Below the pieces are notes generated by a model. That model was not told the origin of the DNA. It saw only the letters and a list, made by a program, of their open reading frames with translations, and did no database searches. Shown in pieces: positions 12,206-21,744 of a stretch of DNA of 64,000 bases (positions are counted from its first letter, which is position 1; each line of letters opens with the position of its first letter). Source of the DNA: Paulinella micropora (Eukaryota; Cercozoa; Imbricatea; Euglyphida); assembly GCA_009731375.1 (NCBI GenBank), contig BJOX01000035.1, positions 162,183 to 226,182 on the forward strand, written 5' to 3'. Position numbers and translations under genes: made by a program.

Positions 12206-13925
12206 CAAAGACTGCGGGCAATGCAATGGTTCGAAATTTACAAAAAATATGTTATACCAACCGTCAAAATTTCGGTAAATGTACGACGAGTACAACTGCA
12301 GAAAAAATAAGTTGGAAAACCTTACAATCGGTGAAAGCCTATATGGAGAAAAATAAACTGGTTGTAAAAGACCTCGATAAAAATAAAAACCAATTATGGG
12401 TAGAATGCCCGGTTCTGCTTTGGAAAAGACTAACACAGGAAGTAATCAATTCTCCGTGTTTCAAAGCAGTTAGTATGACCGAAGAACAAATTTTACGCAA
12501 GTATAGACAAGAATACAATAAACGCAAACTAAATCGCTTCGCTCCATTGAACAGAAGGGGCTGTGTCCATAAAGTTATGACCAAGGACAAAGACCCTGAA
12601 AATAAAACGAGACTTATTTGTATTCAATCTCGGTCTCAAGGAAGAAAAATGCTCAAGTATGCAGCTAAAGCTTTAAATTTTCTCGTCCTACAAGTAACAA
12701 AATACGTTCCCAATTTCAATCTCAACAAGCTTTCGGATTTAAAAGGGAAAATCAAAAAAGCCCAAACATTGTTTCAAAAATTAGAGAATAAATTGGATGT
12801 AGATTTAGATATCCAAACACTCTCGTTTGACGTGAAACAAATGTTTACGTGGTTAGATAAAAAAGAAATCGTGATGTCCTTTCACTGGCTTTTTGTGATT
12901 CTTAGAGAATATGAAGCCACAGGAAAAAGAGGAAAGCAAAGAGAAAAAGTACAAGTCTCGAAAACACTAAGACTTGATATGAATGGACGTATGAAATATG
13001 ACGTAGGATGGCACCATAGTGCATCACGTGATGATTATGTAGTATTTACTTTCCAAGATCTATTAAACATAGTAGAAATGGATTTAGATATACATTTTTC
13101 GTCATGGGCAATGCATGCTTTCAGCAAATCGTCATGGGCAATGCATGCTTTCAGCAAATCAAAGGTTGTCCTATTGGAGGCTACCTCTCTTCCCCACTAG
13201 CCCAAATCAAATGTATTTTTGACGAGTTTCGTTTCTTAACTATACTGCGTAGGCAGAATTTGTCTAACTTTGTGTTTGGCATTCGACAAGTAGACGACTT
13301 ACTTTTTCTTGTCGCTACCGTACCTGACGACCAAAAGCTTTTCGAACGTCTTGAGCCTCACGTTCAATCACTCAGACATTTAGAGTACAAGCAAGCCCAA
13401 CCTATATATACAGGGGGTTTAGAGCTTGAAGAACAAAAAGTAGAGGAAGACGAACGATTTTACAAATTGGTTTTTGCAGGTAGTGACTTGAGAATAGGAA
13501 AGAAGCCACAGTTTGGCTTTCACTCTCGTCCCCATTTCAAAAATTGGCAATCTTTGATTGACAAAGGTACAACACCATACCCACGTCTTCTGCCTCTGTC
13601 GTCACACACAGACAACAGAGTAAGAACGGCGACAATCAAAGGTATGCTTAGTATGTATCAATCTCAATCTACAAATAATGAGGTTTTAGAGCAAGCTGTA
13701 TATCAACTTCTTTTTGAGTGCAGTTATCCGAAATCAATTTTCAAAAAATCGTTAAGGCAATTGTCATCAAGTTCTCCCCAAACCTGGGAAAAAATTCAAC
13801 AACGGTTTTGTCACAAAGACAACCGCATCTACACAAACTTTCGTGATATTTTTATCCAGTCTAACTTTAACTCAACACATAGCTTGCCACCAGTGAGTAC
13901 CTTTAAAAGGCTACTATGGCAGTAA
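12196..13925 (+). pseudogene. Penelope-type reverse transcriptase (frameshifted)
   Basis: Frame 1 (12196-13100) contains VVKDLDKNKNQLWVECP (12361-12411), CIQSRSQGRK and FDVKQMFTWLDKKEIV, the first catalytic Asp region. Frame 3 (13104-13925) continues with IKGCPIGGYLSSPLA and the catalytic-site motif IRQVDDLLFLVA (QVDD at 13287-13298). It ends with the Penelope-type tail: TIKGMLSMYQSQSTNNEVLE, then ECSYPKSIFKKSLRQL. A frameshift in the T run at 13092-13100 separates the halves, and a 30-bp tandem duplication lies at 13101-13160. The first residue of the YxDD box is Gln, which is atypical. Confidence 0.8.
13101..13160 (+). repeat. 30-bp perfect tandem duplication inside the RT
   Basis: The unit starting gtcatgggcaatgcatgct occurs twice in immediate succession (13101-13130, 13131-13160). 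In the RT frame it doubles a ten-residue block, MGNACFQQI plus one residue, just before GCPIGG. It is in frame but falls in a conserved RT motif. Confidence 0.95.
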
Positions 13926-14212
13926 TCCTGCCTTCCTTTTACTACAACCGGCTCACAGGTAGCAAGCTCAAACAATATTTCAATTACTTTCGTTTTAATA
14001 ATGAGCTTCGTGAAGTTAGTGTGACAGTTATAACTAGCTTTCCACAACTTCGTTATAACTAGTCTTTCCACAACTAGAAAGGTCAAAAACAAGTACTACC
14101 GGTTCAGGTCAAATAACAATTTTAAACTGATCCAACCGAGACCATTTTCAAGTACTTCAGAAAAATAAGTGAGCAGTTAGACTTTCAAGTTACTAATTTT
14201 TCAATAAAAGGC

Positions 14213-14857
14213 AAGAGGTGACCTCCCTGATATCCCGGCAGAAGATATTAAAAGCTTTATCACTGAATTCTGGGGTGACGAGCCCACGTGGCCGCGCTCA
14301 CTGACAGAAGTGAAAAAGTGCCTGCGCACTCTTTCTGAAAGCAATAAGCCATATACGGTTATACTCCCGTACAATGAGAAGGCCGCGGATATGTGCGCAG
14401 GAGATACGGGACCGGCTTATTGATCCTGATCCAATACCGTGACCGGTTCCCTCACGGAAGCAATACTTCAAGTGGTGGCTTGTCGTCTCGGGACTCGTGA
14501 GCAGACTCGGAGCAGTGCATACTATTAATACTACAAGCGGAAGCTCAGAGACCAGGACAAGTTGAAATTGATTCCTCAAGCACTGTTCACATGCTTCGAT
14601 GGTTTCTACACCCGGAAAGGTCACTTGAAGGTCCCTTATAATACGCGAGATTAATAGATCATGATGTTATTAATAGTAGGTCTGGCAGAGGACGACGAAC
14701 CAGACACTGCCACTTATGAAAAAATGGGAATCATTATTATGGATGATCTATCGGAAGAAGAGTTGGGTTTGGAGGAGGACAGAGCACCCCGGCTTCAAGC
14801 ATCACAAAACAATGTTAGAAGAGGAATTTAAGGGTGACGGCGACTCAGTAGACGAGA
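14213..14857 (+). pseudogene. pol fragment of element 2 (between Penelope and element 1)
   Basis: Degenerate continuation of pol. LPDIPAEDIKSFITEFWGDE aligns with Pol residues near 410-430 of element 1, and later FDGFYT, a DDEPDT block and EEELGLEED also match. Several frameshifts are present. It ends at GAGA (14854-14857), the target-site copy abutting the 3' LTR of element 1. Confidence 0.85.
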
Positions 14858-15097
14858 TGTAATGCCCCCAACGATAGCTCGAAAAAAGTCGGTAATACAA
14901 CCAAACACAGTCCTCAAGAATGAGAATGATGTCTCGTTGTATTAGCTCAGTGAAGCCAAAAAAAGGAAAACGGCAACAGACCAGGAATAAAATGGCATCA
15001 GGTCCAAATCCGGACAAATAATACTGAAAAACAAGCTGGTGCACCTGTCACCAGGAAAATGGTATTTTTACCGGCTATCCGGGGGGTGATGCCTACA
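14858..15097 (-). repeat. 3' LTR of element 1
   Basis: 240 bp. It matches 25234-25470 throughout; the indels are in A or T runs or single bases. Terminal inverted ends are tgta/taca. An imperfect inverted repeat extends inward (tgtaatgccccc against the inverse of ggggggtgatgcctaca). Confidence 0.95.
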
Positions 15098-15112
15098 GTA
15101 CCCCCTCCCGAT
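15098..15112 (-). other. Polypurine tract of element 1
   Basis: On the minus strand the bases immediately before the 3' LTR read CGGGAGGGGGTAC. This is the usual site for second-strand priming. The only non-purines are at the LTR-proximal end. Confidence 0.6.
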
Positions 15113-15930
15113 TTTATGACGGAAATAGCATTTTCGTCATACACCTTCTGATTTCTTTCTGCAAATAGTATGCGCTATGGAGTCATGCCACACAGCGCAT
15201 CGACCCACGGATAGACGCTAAAAGACGATAAATATATCCTCATACGGCACGTCAAAGCGGATTCTCTAGCCTTTCTTGTAAATTTTGAACTCCTTCCCCT
15301 CAATTTCTTTTTTTTTTTTTTGCAGTATGTCAAGAACAAATGTACCATTAATAAAAAATACAAGCAACGTGGTGCTGTAGTACGATTCCCCCTTTGATCT
15401 CCTTCTTCTTCTTATCATTATCATTATTATTATTATTATTAACAGGGAGATCGTAAGTACATTATCTTTTTTAATGACATACCCTTGTATAAGGCGGATA
15501 TCCTATGATATAGTATTAGGGGGCCAGTCCTAATAGCTATATCCGAAGTCGAGGTGTATGTACCCGACCCTGCGATATACCGACACAAGTAGAGATTGAC
15601 CGTGCTCAGGTACGACAGTATATAATCTATCGTAAAAAATAATTTAATGAAAGTTTCAGAGAACATTTCATTTTCGAGAACATCATCCCAGGACTTGGAA
15701 AGGGTCATACCCGGGAACACCATCGCTCAATACACTAGCGATCCCCGTATACGGTGTAGTATCATCGTCGATCGACCTTTCGCACTCGTATGTTGCGATC
15801 GAATGCCAAGTTATATCACTGAGTCTTTTTAATATTCATATTGATAACTGATGATGCATGATCAAATCATGATACGCCGTGGGCAATCAATCAGTTTATT
15901 TGAGACGCATAAAGAAAAATAGTTTCTTTG
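15113..15930 (-). other. 3' untranslated region of element 1
   Basis: About 820 bp between the pol stop and the polypurine tract. I see no conserved ORF. It has short ATT-rich patches (about 15408-15440) and a T run near 15306-15320. Confidence 0.6.
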
Positions 15931-18900
15931 TCACTGCCTTCGTCGTCTGGCGCGGATTTCTTTGCCTGGTGGAGGACCACCAACAAAAGTCAGATCGAAC
16001 TTTGACTGTTCGAGAATGTCCCAGATCTTATTAGGGATTCCGCCCAACGATAATTCAAAAGGGACATCAAGCACTCCTCTTGGCAGTGTCTGAATGGTCC
16101 ACGCAGTGTAATCCTTGTCTCTGGGAGTAATTGTATCATCCCATGTCTCGAGACTTTTTGCGTCTTTATATACTGGCAGATAATGTCTTGCCTTTGGATC
16201 CTCAACCGGGTCCATACTTCTCCAGAACTGGAGTATCGGTTGTACTATCTTTGCGGCTGATGATATTTTGAGTGTCCGTGTGACACGCATCTGTCGTGGG
16301 ACCGCCACGACCCGCATCAAGTATAAGTCTGAGAGAGTGTCATCAGCGACATGTTGTTCCGCTGGTCTCATCAGATAGAAAACATTTTTCACCCATGCGA
16401 TGGTTGCTATCGCATCGCCTTCCTTCCATCGCTCATGGACAATCTCAACGTTGCCCGCGTTTGGGTCAGTGTCCGTCCCCTCCTCCTCCTGGTGGACGTC
16501 CTTTGATCTCATCGACCTCATCGCCTTCCTCGGTTGGTCGTTGATAAGATCATTCCGCGCTCTCCTTAGCTGCGCCTCTGTGATCTTCTCCTTCTTTCCG
16601 CTATGCTCTCGCGGAGACTTGGACTGAGTCCCCACCGCGCTTATGCGGTCAGTCTTCTCCTTGCTGTCCACCTCACTCTCCTCCTTCTCAGCTATCGGTG
16701 CCCGATAAGCATCGTCTTGGTCTATGCCAGCCTCCTTGTGGATGGGCGGCACCTCTTTGAAATCATCCTTCATCCGTTTTAACGCCTCCTCAACGGATTC
16801 ATCTTCCAGTAAGAAGGGATCATACTTAATCAGCCTTCTTACATTCACAATTTGCACCTTCCCTCTACCCCTGATCTTGTAATTCAGAGGTCCCGTCTGT
16901 TCCATAATCTGATAAGGTCCTTTCCAGTGAGTGAACAGCTTAGAGCTGACTCCCTTCGGGACTTGAGGATGGTACAATAGTACAATATCCCCGACCTGGA
17001 ACTTGATCTGATCCAAGTGCGCTTGTCGCACCCCTTCAGCATCAGTCTTTCGGCGCTCCGCCTCTCTATGCGCCCTGACTATTTGTTCCGCCTCCATCTT
17101 CACTCTAAGTCTCATCCCAAACAACTCATCCGCATCCGCCCAAGTGTCTTTTGGGTGAAGGAGCGAAGTCGGGATATCAGGCTCACGCCCATATACTAAC
17201 TGATATGGCGAGATTGAGCTCTTCGAGCCTCCTAACGCCGTAGAGGGTAGACAGTTCATTGCAAACGCAAATGATGGTGCTGCCTCGACCCATGCTCTTT
17301 GATTCTCCTTCTTCGTGCAATACATCTTTAGCGAGGCTTTGAGGGGTCTGTGTACCCGCTCGATTTTCCCATTTGCTCGCGGGTTATAGGCAGTAACATA
17401 TTGCCATTTCATCCCGTAATACTTAGATAGTTTGTCGATGACCTCGTTATTAAAGTCCGAGCCTCGATCAGAACATATCTTTCTTGGTACTCCGATCTGT
17501 GAGATGATCCTATCGATCAGCGCCTCGGCCGTCGTCTTGCCGGTAACGTCTTTGACAGGGATGATCCACACATAGTTGGTGGCTCTGTCAATAGCCGTAA
17601 GGAGGTATTTGTAACCATCCTTCGATTCTGGGAAAGGTCCCACATGATCAATGTGTATAAACTCAAACATCCCCGCATGAAGAGGAAATTCGCCAATCAG
17701 GCCGAAATTTGCCTTCAGTGGTGTTTTGTTTATCTTGCACGGGATGCATGCATCCACCGCCTGATCTATCTCCTCCTTCATCTTCTTCCACCAGAATCGC
17801 CTCGCTACGAACATATGAGTTCGTTGTCGACCCGGATGCGCCAAAAGTGGGCAATTGTGGGCTGCGACAAATATAAATCGTCTCAGACTCTCCGGTACCC
17901 AAAGGGTCCATTTGTCCGGCTGTGACGCATAGCGACCGTGAAGGCCCTTGTACCACAGTAGACCATCTCTCCATCCCATCTCCTTCATCTGATCTTTGAT
18001 CGCTTTCGTCATCCGTAGCTCATCCGGGTTCTGATATAACTGTATCAGTTCTTTAAACTCCGGATCTTGAGCCTGTTGTTGCCTCCATGCGGTAGGCGAG
18101 GCTATATGGATAGTACCATCTTCTAGCCGTACCCCGATTCTTTCCGGGTCATCGTCTAGGTCACTTCTCCGCTCTTGAGGAGGCTCCGCATAAACTTCCT
18201 GCGTCTCCTCTTCCTCTCTTATGTTCGCCTTCGCATTCTCATATACCTCATAGGACCACTCAGCGTCCTCCTGGGTATGTAGCTCACAACATATCCCGTG
18301 ATCCGGGCCTTGTGGACTGTACCGTAGACCTGTGCGGTCATATCGGACTCCACTCGCCATCTCCATCGCCTCAATGTGGCTGACCTCATACACCTTGTCA
18401 GTGGACAAGTCTTCCATCTCCACCGTGGACACCAACGCCGATACTTCTGAGTTAAACTCTAGCCTAGAGAGGCTATCAGCGACCACATTTCGCTTTCCCG
18501 GTAGATGGACCATTGTAAAATCGAAACAAGACAAGAACGCTTGCCACCGCGCCAGCCGTCCCGTCTGTTCATGATTCATCAACCATAACAGGTTATGATG
18601 ATCAGTTCTGACAGTAAATTGAGGTCCTCCCCACAAATACTCTCTGAGCCTCTTGAGGGCCCATACTACCGCCAACGCCTCTCTTTGCCTTGTGCAATAG
18701 TTTCTCTCCGCCGCACACAACTTCCTACTAATAAACATGATTGGGCGTAATTTCTTCTCCTCATCCTCTTGTTGTAATACAGCCCCAATCGCAAACTTAG
18801 ATGCGTCTGTATCGACTACGAATTGTTTCGTAAAGTCGGGCATCGTTAACACCAGTCCTCCGTCTTTCGGGTCTTTGTAAATGAGATCTTTGAGCGCATG

Positions 18901-21744
18901 AAACGCTTGCAAAGCCTCTTCGTCCCACTTCTCAAAGTCTCCAAAATCTATCATTTTCTCCACTTTAGCCCGTGTTGCACCCCAATCGGGTATAAACTGG
19001 CTATAGTATTGCGCCATCGCAAGGAATGAGTGCAATTCAGTGCGGTTCTTCGGTATCGGTCGATTCATAATCTCCTCCCTCTTCTCTTTGGATATCGAGA
19101 CTCGATTATGGGAGATCTCGTACCCTAAGTATGTCACACTCGTCTTGGCAAGTTGACACTTCTTTAGATTGCACTTCAGGCCAAAAGCTCCGATGCGCCT
19201 GAATATATCGGACAAATGATCGATATGCTCCTCCATTGTGTTAGAGTATACGATAATGTCATCGATATAGCAAAATGCATATTCTCCCGCCTTCTGTCCC
19301 CGCCTTCTCATAAAGCCACCGTCAGACAAATCATCGTACTGACTGCTCAACATCTTCTGCATCGCCTTCTGGAAAAGTCCTGGGGCTTGCTTGAGGCCCA
19401 TCGGAAGCACTTTCCATTGGTATATTTCCATACCCACCACAAACGCCGTCAGCCATCTGGACTTTTCCTCCAGTGGTATCTGCCAGAAGCCATTCTTAAG
19501 GTCAATGACCGAATAGAATTTTGCATTCCGCAGTACTCTCCTTCCTTCTTCTAATGTCGGGAGAGGATTTCTCTCTTCCTCCAGCACCTTGTTAACACGA
19601 GCATAGTTAACTGTCAGGCGCCATTCTCCTCCTGGCTTCGGCACTATTCTCGGTTGTGAGACTATTGAGGATGTTGATCTCTCAATAAAGTCCTCATTGA
19701 GCAGCTGTCTTGCTAGCTCCTCCGCTATCTTCGCCTCATGTATACTCAAATTCGCCCTTCGTGGTGCCGGTGACGGCTCCGCACCCGGTATTTTGTAAAT
19801 AACCGCAGTGAAATCTTCAGGCTTGACACCACCTGCATGTGGAGGGTCAAAAATTTCCTTGTTCGCCTCTAATTTGGCTTTTAAAAGCTCCTTCTCCTTC
19901 TCCGTGCCTACTCCTTCTTCCAATATTTTCCGCGCCGCCTCTTGAAAATCTTCATCAGACATCTGCTTATGCTGCTTGAGGGGTTCTCTGTCCTCCTCCA
20001 AGCCTAAGTCCTCTTCCGAGACATCATCTAGGCCCGTCTTTTCATACGTGACCGTGTCCGGCTCATCATCTTTACCGAGCTCCACCAGCATGTCAATGAG
20101 TCTCGCGTATTGCAAAGGAGCTTTACGGGTGTAAAAACCATCAAAGCATGTGAATGCTTGCGGTATCAATTTCAACTTGTCGAGGTCTCTGAGCTTCCGC
20201 TTGTATGCACTGCTCTGCTCACGAGTTCCCATACGACAAGCCACCACTAGCTGTTGCTTGCGAGAGGGTACCGGTATAGGATGATCAATAAGCCGGTCCC
20301 TTATTTCCTGCGCCCATATCGCCTTCTCATTATATGGCAGGATAATAGTATACGGCTTATTATTTTCGAATAAAGTCCGTAAGCATTTCTTCACTTCAGA
20401 CAGTGAACGCGGCCACGTGGGCTCGTCACCCCAGAAATCAGTAATAAAACTTTTAATAGTTTCTGGTGGAGTATCCGGGATTCGCCCCGTTCTCCTTGGT
20501 ACAAACGCCTCCCTTTTTTCTTCTCCTACTTTCGCATGGAAACAGTATCCGTTAGTAATATGGACATCTGTTCCTACTCCTTCCGCGAATCTCGCCAACG
20601 ACGGGCTTCTTTGTGCGACACATATAATCTCCTCCTTTCGCTTCTCGATTAAGTCATCAATAGACTTTTTGTCCCAATGGCATGTCGGAACTGTGACAGT
20701 GCACACTTGGGATTCCCAATTGTCGGTCCAGGACAGTTCATCCGGTCTTACGACATGGGGGTGAACGTACACCTCAAGTGCCTCATGTGCGATGGCCATC
20801 TTTTTGTGATCCGTCGCTAGACTCAGCTCATAAGCCTCATAAGAGTCAGTAGCGTTGAAGGGATCAATATCGTTCTCTTCTCCTCTTTTTACTCCATATA
20901 TCACTCGCCGTGCGGCGCAATCAATCACAGCCCCCATCGTAGCCAATTGGTCATACGATAGTAATATTGACCCGTGGTAACCGGGGACGACATAGAGGTC
21001 CATACGGTATACTCGTGCGGATTTCAATTTAAAGGTCAGTGTGATGATTCCCGTGATATCCGTCCGGCTGCTCACTCCTTTGAGAGTGCCCGTTGACTTT
21101 TTCATATTTCCGTCCACCCAGTCCCGGTATCGATTAAAAAACTTCCTGCCGACAATATTAATATTCGCCATCGTATCATTACCAACTTTTAATATTGTCT
21201 TCAATGTTTCACAATAAAGTTCCGTATAACACAGAGCATCGGGCCTGTGTATATTGGCTGCGAGAACAAGAACTTTACGTTCCAAATTTTGGAGTCTTGT
21301 CTCTAAGTTTTTCAACTCCTCCTTCTTCTCCTCCTGCTTCACCTCATTAACATTTTTATTATTCTGCGGTACTGGTGCGTTTACTATTTGAGCGACATTG
21401 TCTTGTGGTACTTGAGTACACACATTGTCTTTTTGCTCGCCACCCGCCGCGACCGTAGACATTGAGTCTGTTCGTGGTTGTTTGCTTGGCCGAGGCGATA
21501 CGTCTGCCATTGGCCTCCTCGCCTCCATCGCAAGTCTCGCCTTCCTATTTGCATCAGTTATCATTGGTAACCGTGCTGTATGAACGGGTATGAGACTACC
21601 TTGGGGCTGCAGTCTCTGTGTACCCACATCTTTGTTTTCACATAGAGGAAGCGTTGGCCCAGTCTGCACAACAGCATTAGAAAGCACTGTGACTTTAGGG
21701 TTAAACTTCACAGTCTTCTCCTTCCTCTCTTCTTCCCCCTCCAG
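15931..21744 (-). CDS. pol: Pol polyprotein: protease, RT, RNase H, integrase
   Basis: It has no ATG of its own: the frame is that of gag, past TGA 21745-21747, so it is likely made as Gag-Pol by readthrough. Numbering from the GTG at 21711 (1926 aa): retropepsin-like region 150-270, with DTMA at 179-182 in place of DTGA, then LLSYDQL. RT about 650-900 has VIDLKNGFWQIPL, LPMGLKQAPGLF and catalytic YIDD at 815-818. RNase H has DTDAS at 967-971, QREALAVVWAL and TDHHNL. Integrase has an HHCC-type finger (AHNCPLLAHPG then CIPCK) and catalytic D1355, D1415 and E1451 (D-D-35-E). A GPY/F module has GPY at 1598-1600. About 320 further residues have no recognised domain. It is intact and ends in TGA. 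Confidence 0.95.
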   Translation of the reverse strand: MEGEEERKEKTVKFNPKVTVLSNAVVQTGPTLPLCENKDVGTQRLQPQGSLIPVHTARLPMITDANRKARLAMEARRPMADVSPRPSKQPRTDSMSTVAAGGEQKDNVCTQVPQDNVAQIVNAPVPQNNKNVNEVKQEEKKEELKNLETRLQNLERKVLVLAANIHRPDALCYTELYCETLKTILKVGNDTMANINIVGRKFFNRYRDWVDGNMKKSTGTLKGVSSRTDITGIITLTFKLKSARVYRMDLYVVPGYHGSILLSYDQLATMGAVIDCAARRVIYGVKRGEENDIDPFNATDSYEAYELSLATDHKKMAIAHEALEVYVHPHVVRPDELSWTDNWESQVCTVTVPTCHWDKKSIDDLIEKRKEEIICVAQRSPSLARFAEGVGTDVHITNGYCFHAKVGEEKREAFVPRRTGRIPDTPPETIKSFITDFWGDEPTWPRSLSEVKKCLRTLFENNKPYTIILPYNEKAIWAQEIRDRLIDHPIPVPSRKQQLVVACRMGTREQSSAYKRKLRDLDKLKLIPQAFTCFDGFYTRKAPLQYARLIDMLVELGKDDEPDTVTYEKTGLDDVSEEDLGLEEDREPLKQHKQMSDEDFQEAARKILEEGVGTEKEKELLKAKLEANKEIFDPPHAGGVKPEDFTAVIYKIPGAEPSPAPRRANLSIHEAKIAEELARQLLNEDFIERSTSSIVSQPRIVPKPGGEWRLTVNYARVNKVLEEERNPLPTLEEGRRVLRNAKFYSVIDLKNGFWQIPLEEKSRWLTAFVVGMEIYQWKVLPMGLKQAPGLFQKAMQKMLSSQYDDLSDGGFMRRRGQKAGEYAFCYIDDIIVYSNTMEEHIDHLSDIFRRIGAFGLKCNLKKCQLAKTSVTYLGYEISHNRVSISKEKREEIMNRPIPKNRTELHSFLAMAQYYSQFIPDWGATRAKVEKMIDFGDFEKWDEEALQAFHALKDLIYKDPKDGGLVLTMPDFTKQFVVDTDASKFAIGAVLQQEDEEKKLRPIMFISRKLCAAERNYCTRQREALAVVWALKRLREYLWGGPQFTVRTDHHNLLWLMNHEQTGRLARWQAFLSCFDFTMVHLPGKRNVVADSLSRLEFNSEVSALVSTVEMEDLSTDKVYEVSHIEAMEMASGVRYDRTGLRYSPQGPDHGICCELHTQEDAEWSYEVYENAKANIREEEETQEVYAEPPQERRSDLDDDPERIGVRLEDGTIHIASPTAWRQQQAQDPEFKELIQLYQNPDELRMTKAIKDQMKEMGWRDGLLWYKGLHGRYASQPDKWTLWVPESLRRFIFVAAHNCPLLAHPGRQRTHMFVARRFWWKKMKEEIDQAVDACIPCKINKTPLKANFGLIGEFPLHAGMFEFIHIDHVGPFPESKDGYKYLLTAIDRATNYVWIIPVKDVTGKTTAEALIDRIISQIGVPRKICSDRGSDFNNEVIDKLSKYYGMKWQYVTAYNPRANGKIERVHRPLKASLKMYCTKKENQRAWVEAAPSFAFAMNCLPSTALGGSKSSISPYQLVYGREPDIPTSLLHPKDTWADADELFGMRLRVKMEAEQIVRAHREAERRKTDAEGVRQAHLDQIKFQVGDIVLLYHPQVPKGVSSKLFTHWKGPYQIMEQTGPLNYKIRGRGKVQIVNVRRLIKYDPFLLEDESVEEALKRMKDDFKEVPPIHKEAGIDQDDAYRAPIAEKEESEVDSKEKTDRISAVGTQSKSPREHSGKKEKITEAQLRRARNDLINDQPRKAMRSMRSKDVHQEEEGTDTDPNAGNVEIVHERWKEGDAIATIAWVKNVFYLMRPAEQHVADDTLSDLYLMRVVAVPRQMRVTRTLKISSAAKIVQPILQFWRSMDPVEDPKARHYLPVYKDAKSLETWDDTITPRDKDYTAWTIQTLPRGVLDVPFELSLGGIPNKIWDILEQSKFDLTFVGGPPPGKEIRARRRRQ

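Larger units (their letters stand above)
10550..14212 (+). mobile_element. Penelope-like retroelement, N-terminal GIY-YIG (Naiad/Chlamys-like)
   Basis: Inserted in pol of element 2: pol similarity stops near 10549 and resumes near 14213, with about 50 codons of pol missing. A GIY-YIG nuclease segment comes first (10629-11015), then about 1.3 kb of unassigned coding sequence, then a Penelope-type reverse transcriptase (12300-13920). Classical Penelope elements carry GIY-YIG after the RT. Elements with the order reversed are known from the Naiad and Chlamys groups. Coding is spread over at least five frame segments, so this copy is probably dead unless some breaks are introns or sequencing errors. 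The ends and target duplication were not defined. Confidence 0.75.

Noticed and set aside
15931-16800. Envelope-like protein in the 3' part of pol
   Set aside because: The extension has no signal peptide or transmembrane segments and is continuous with integrase.
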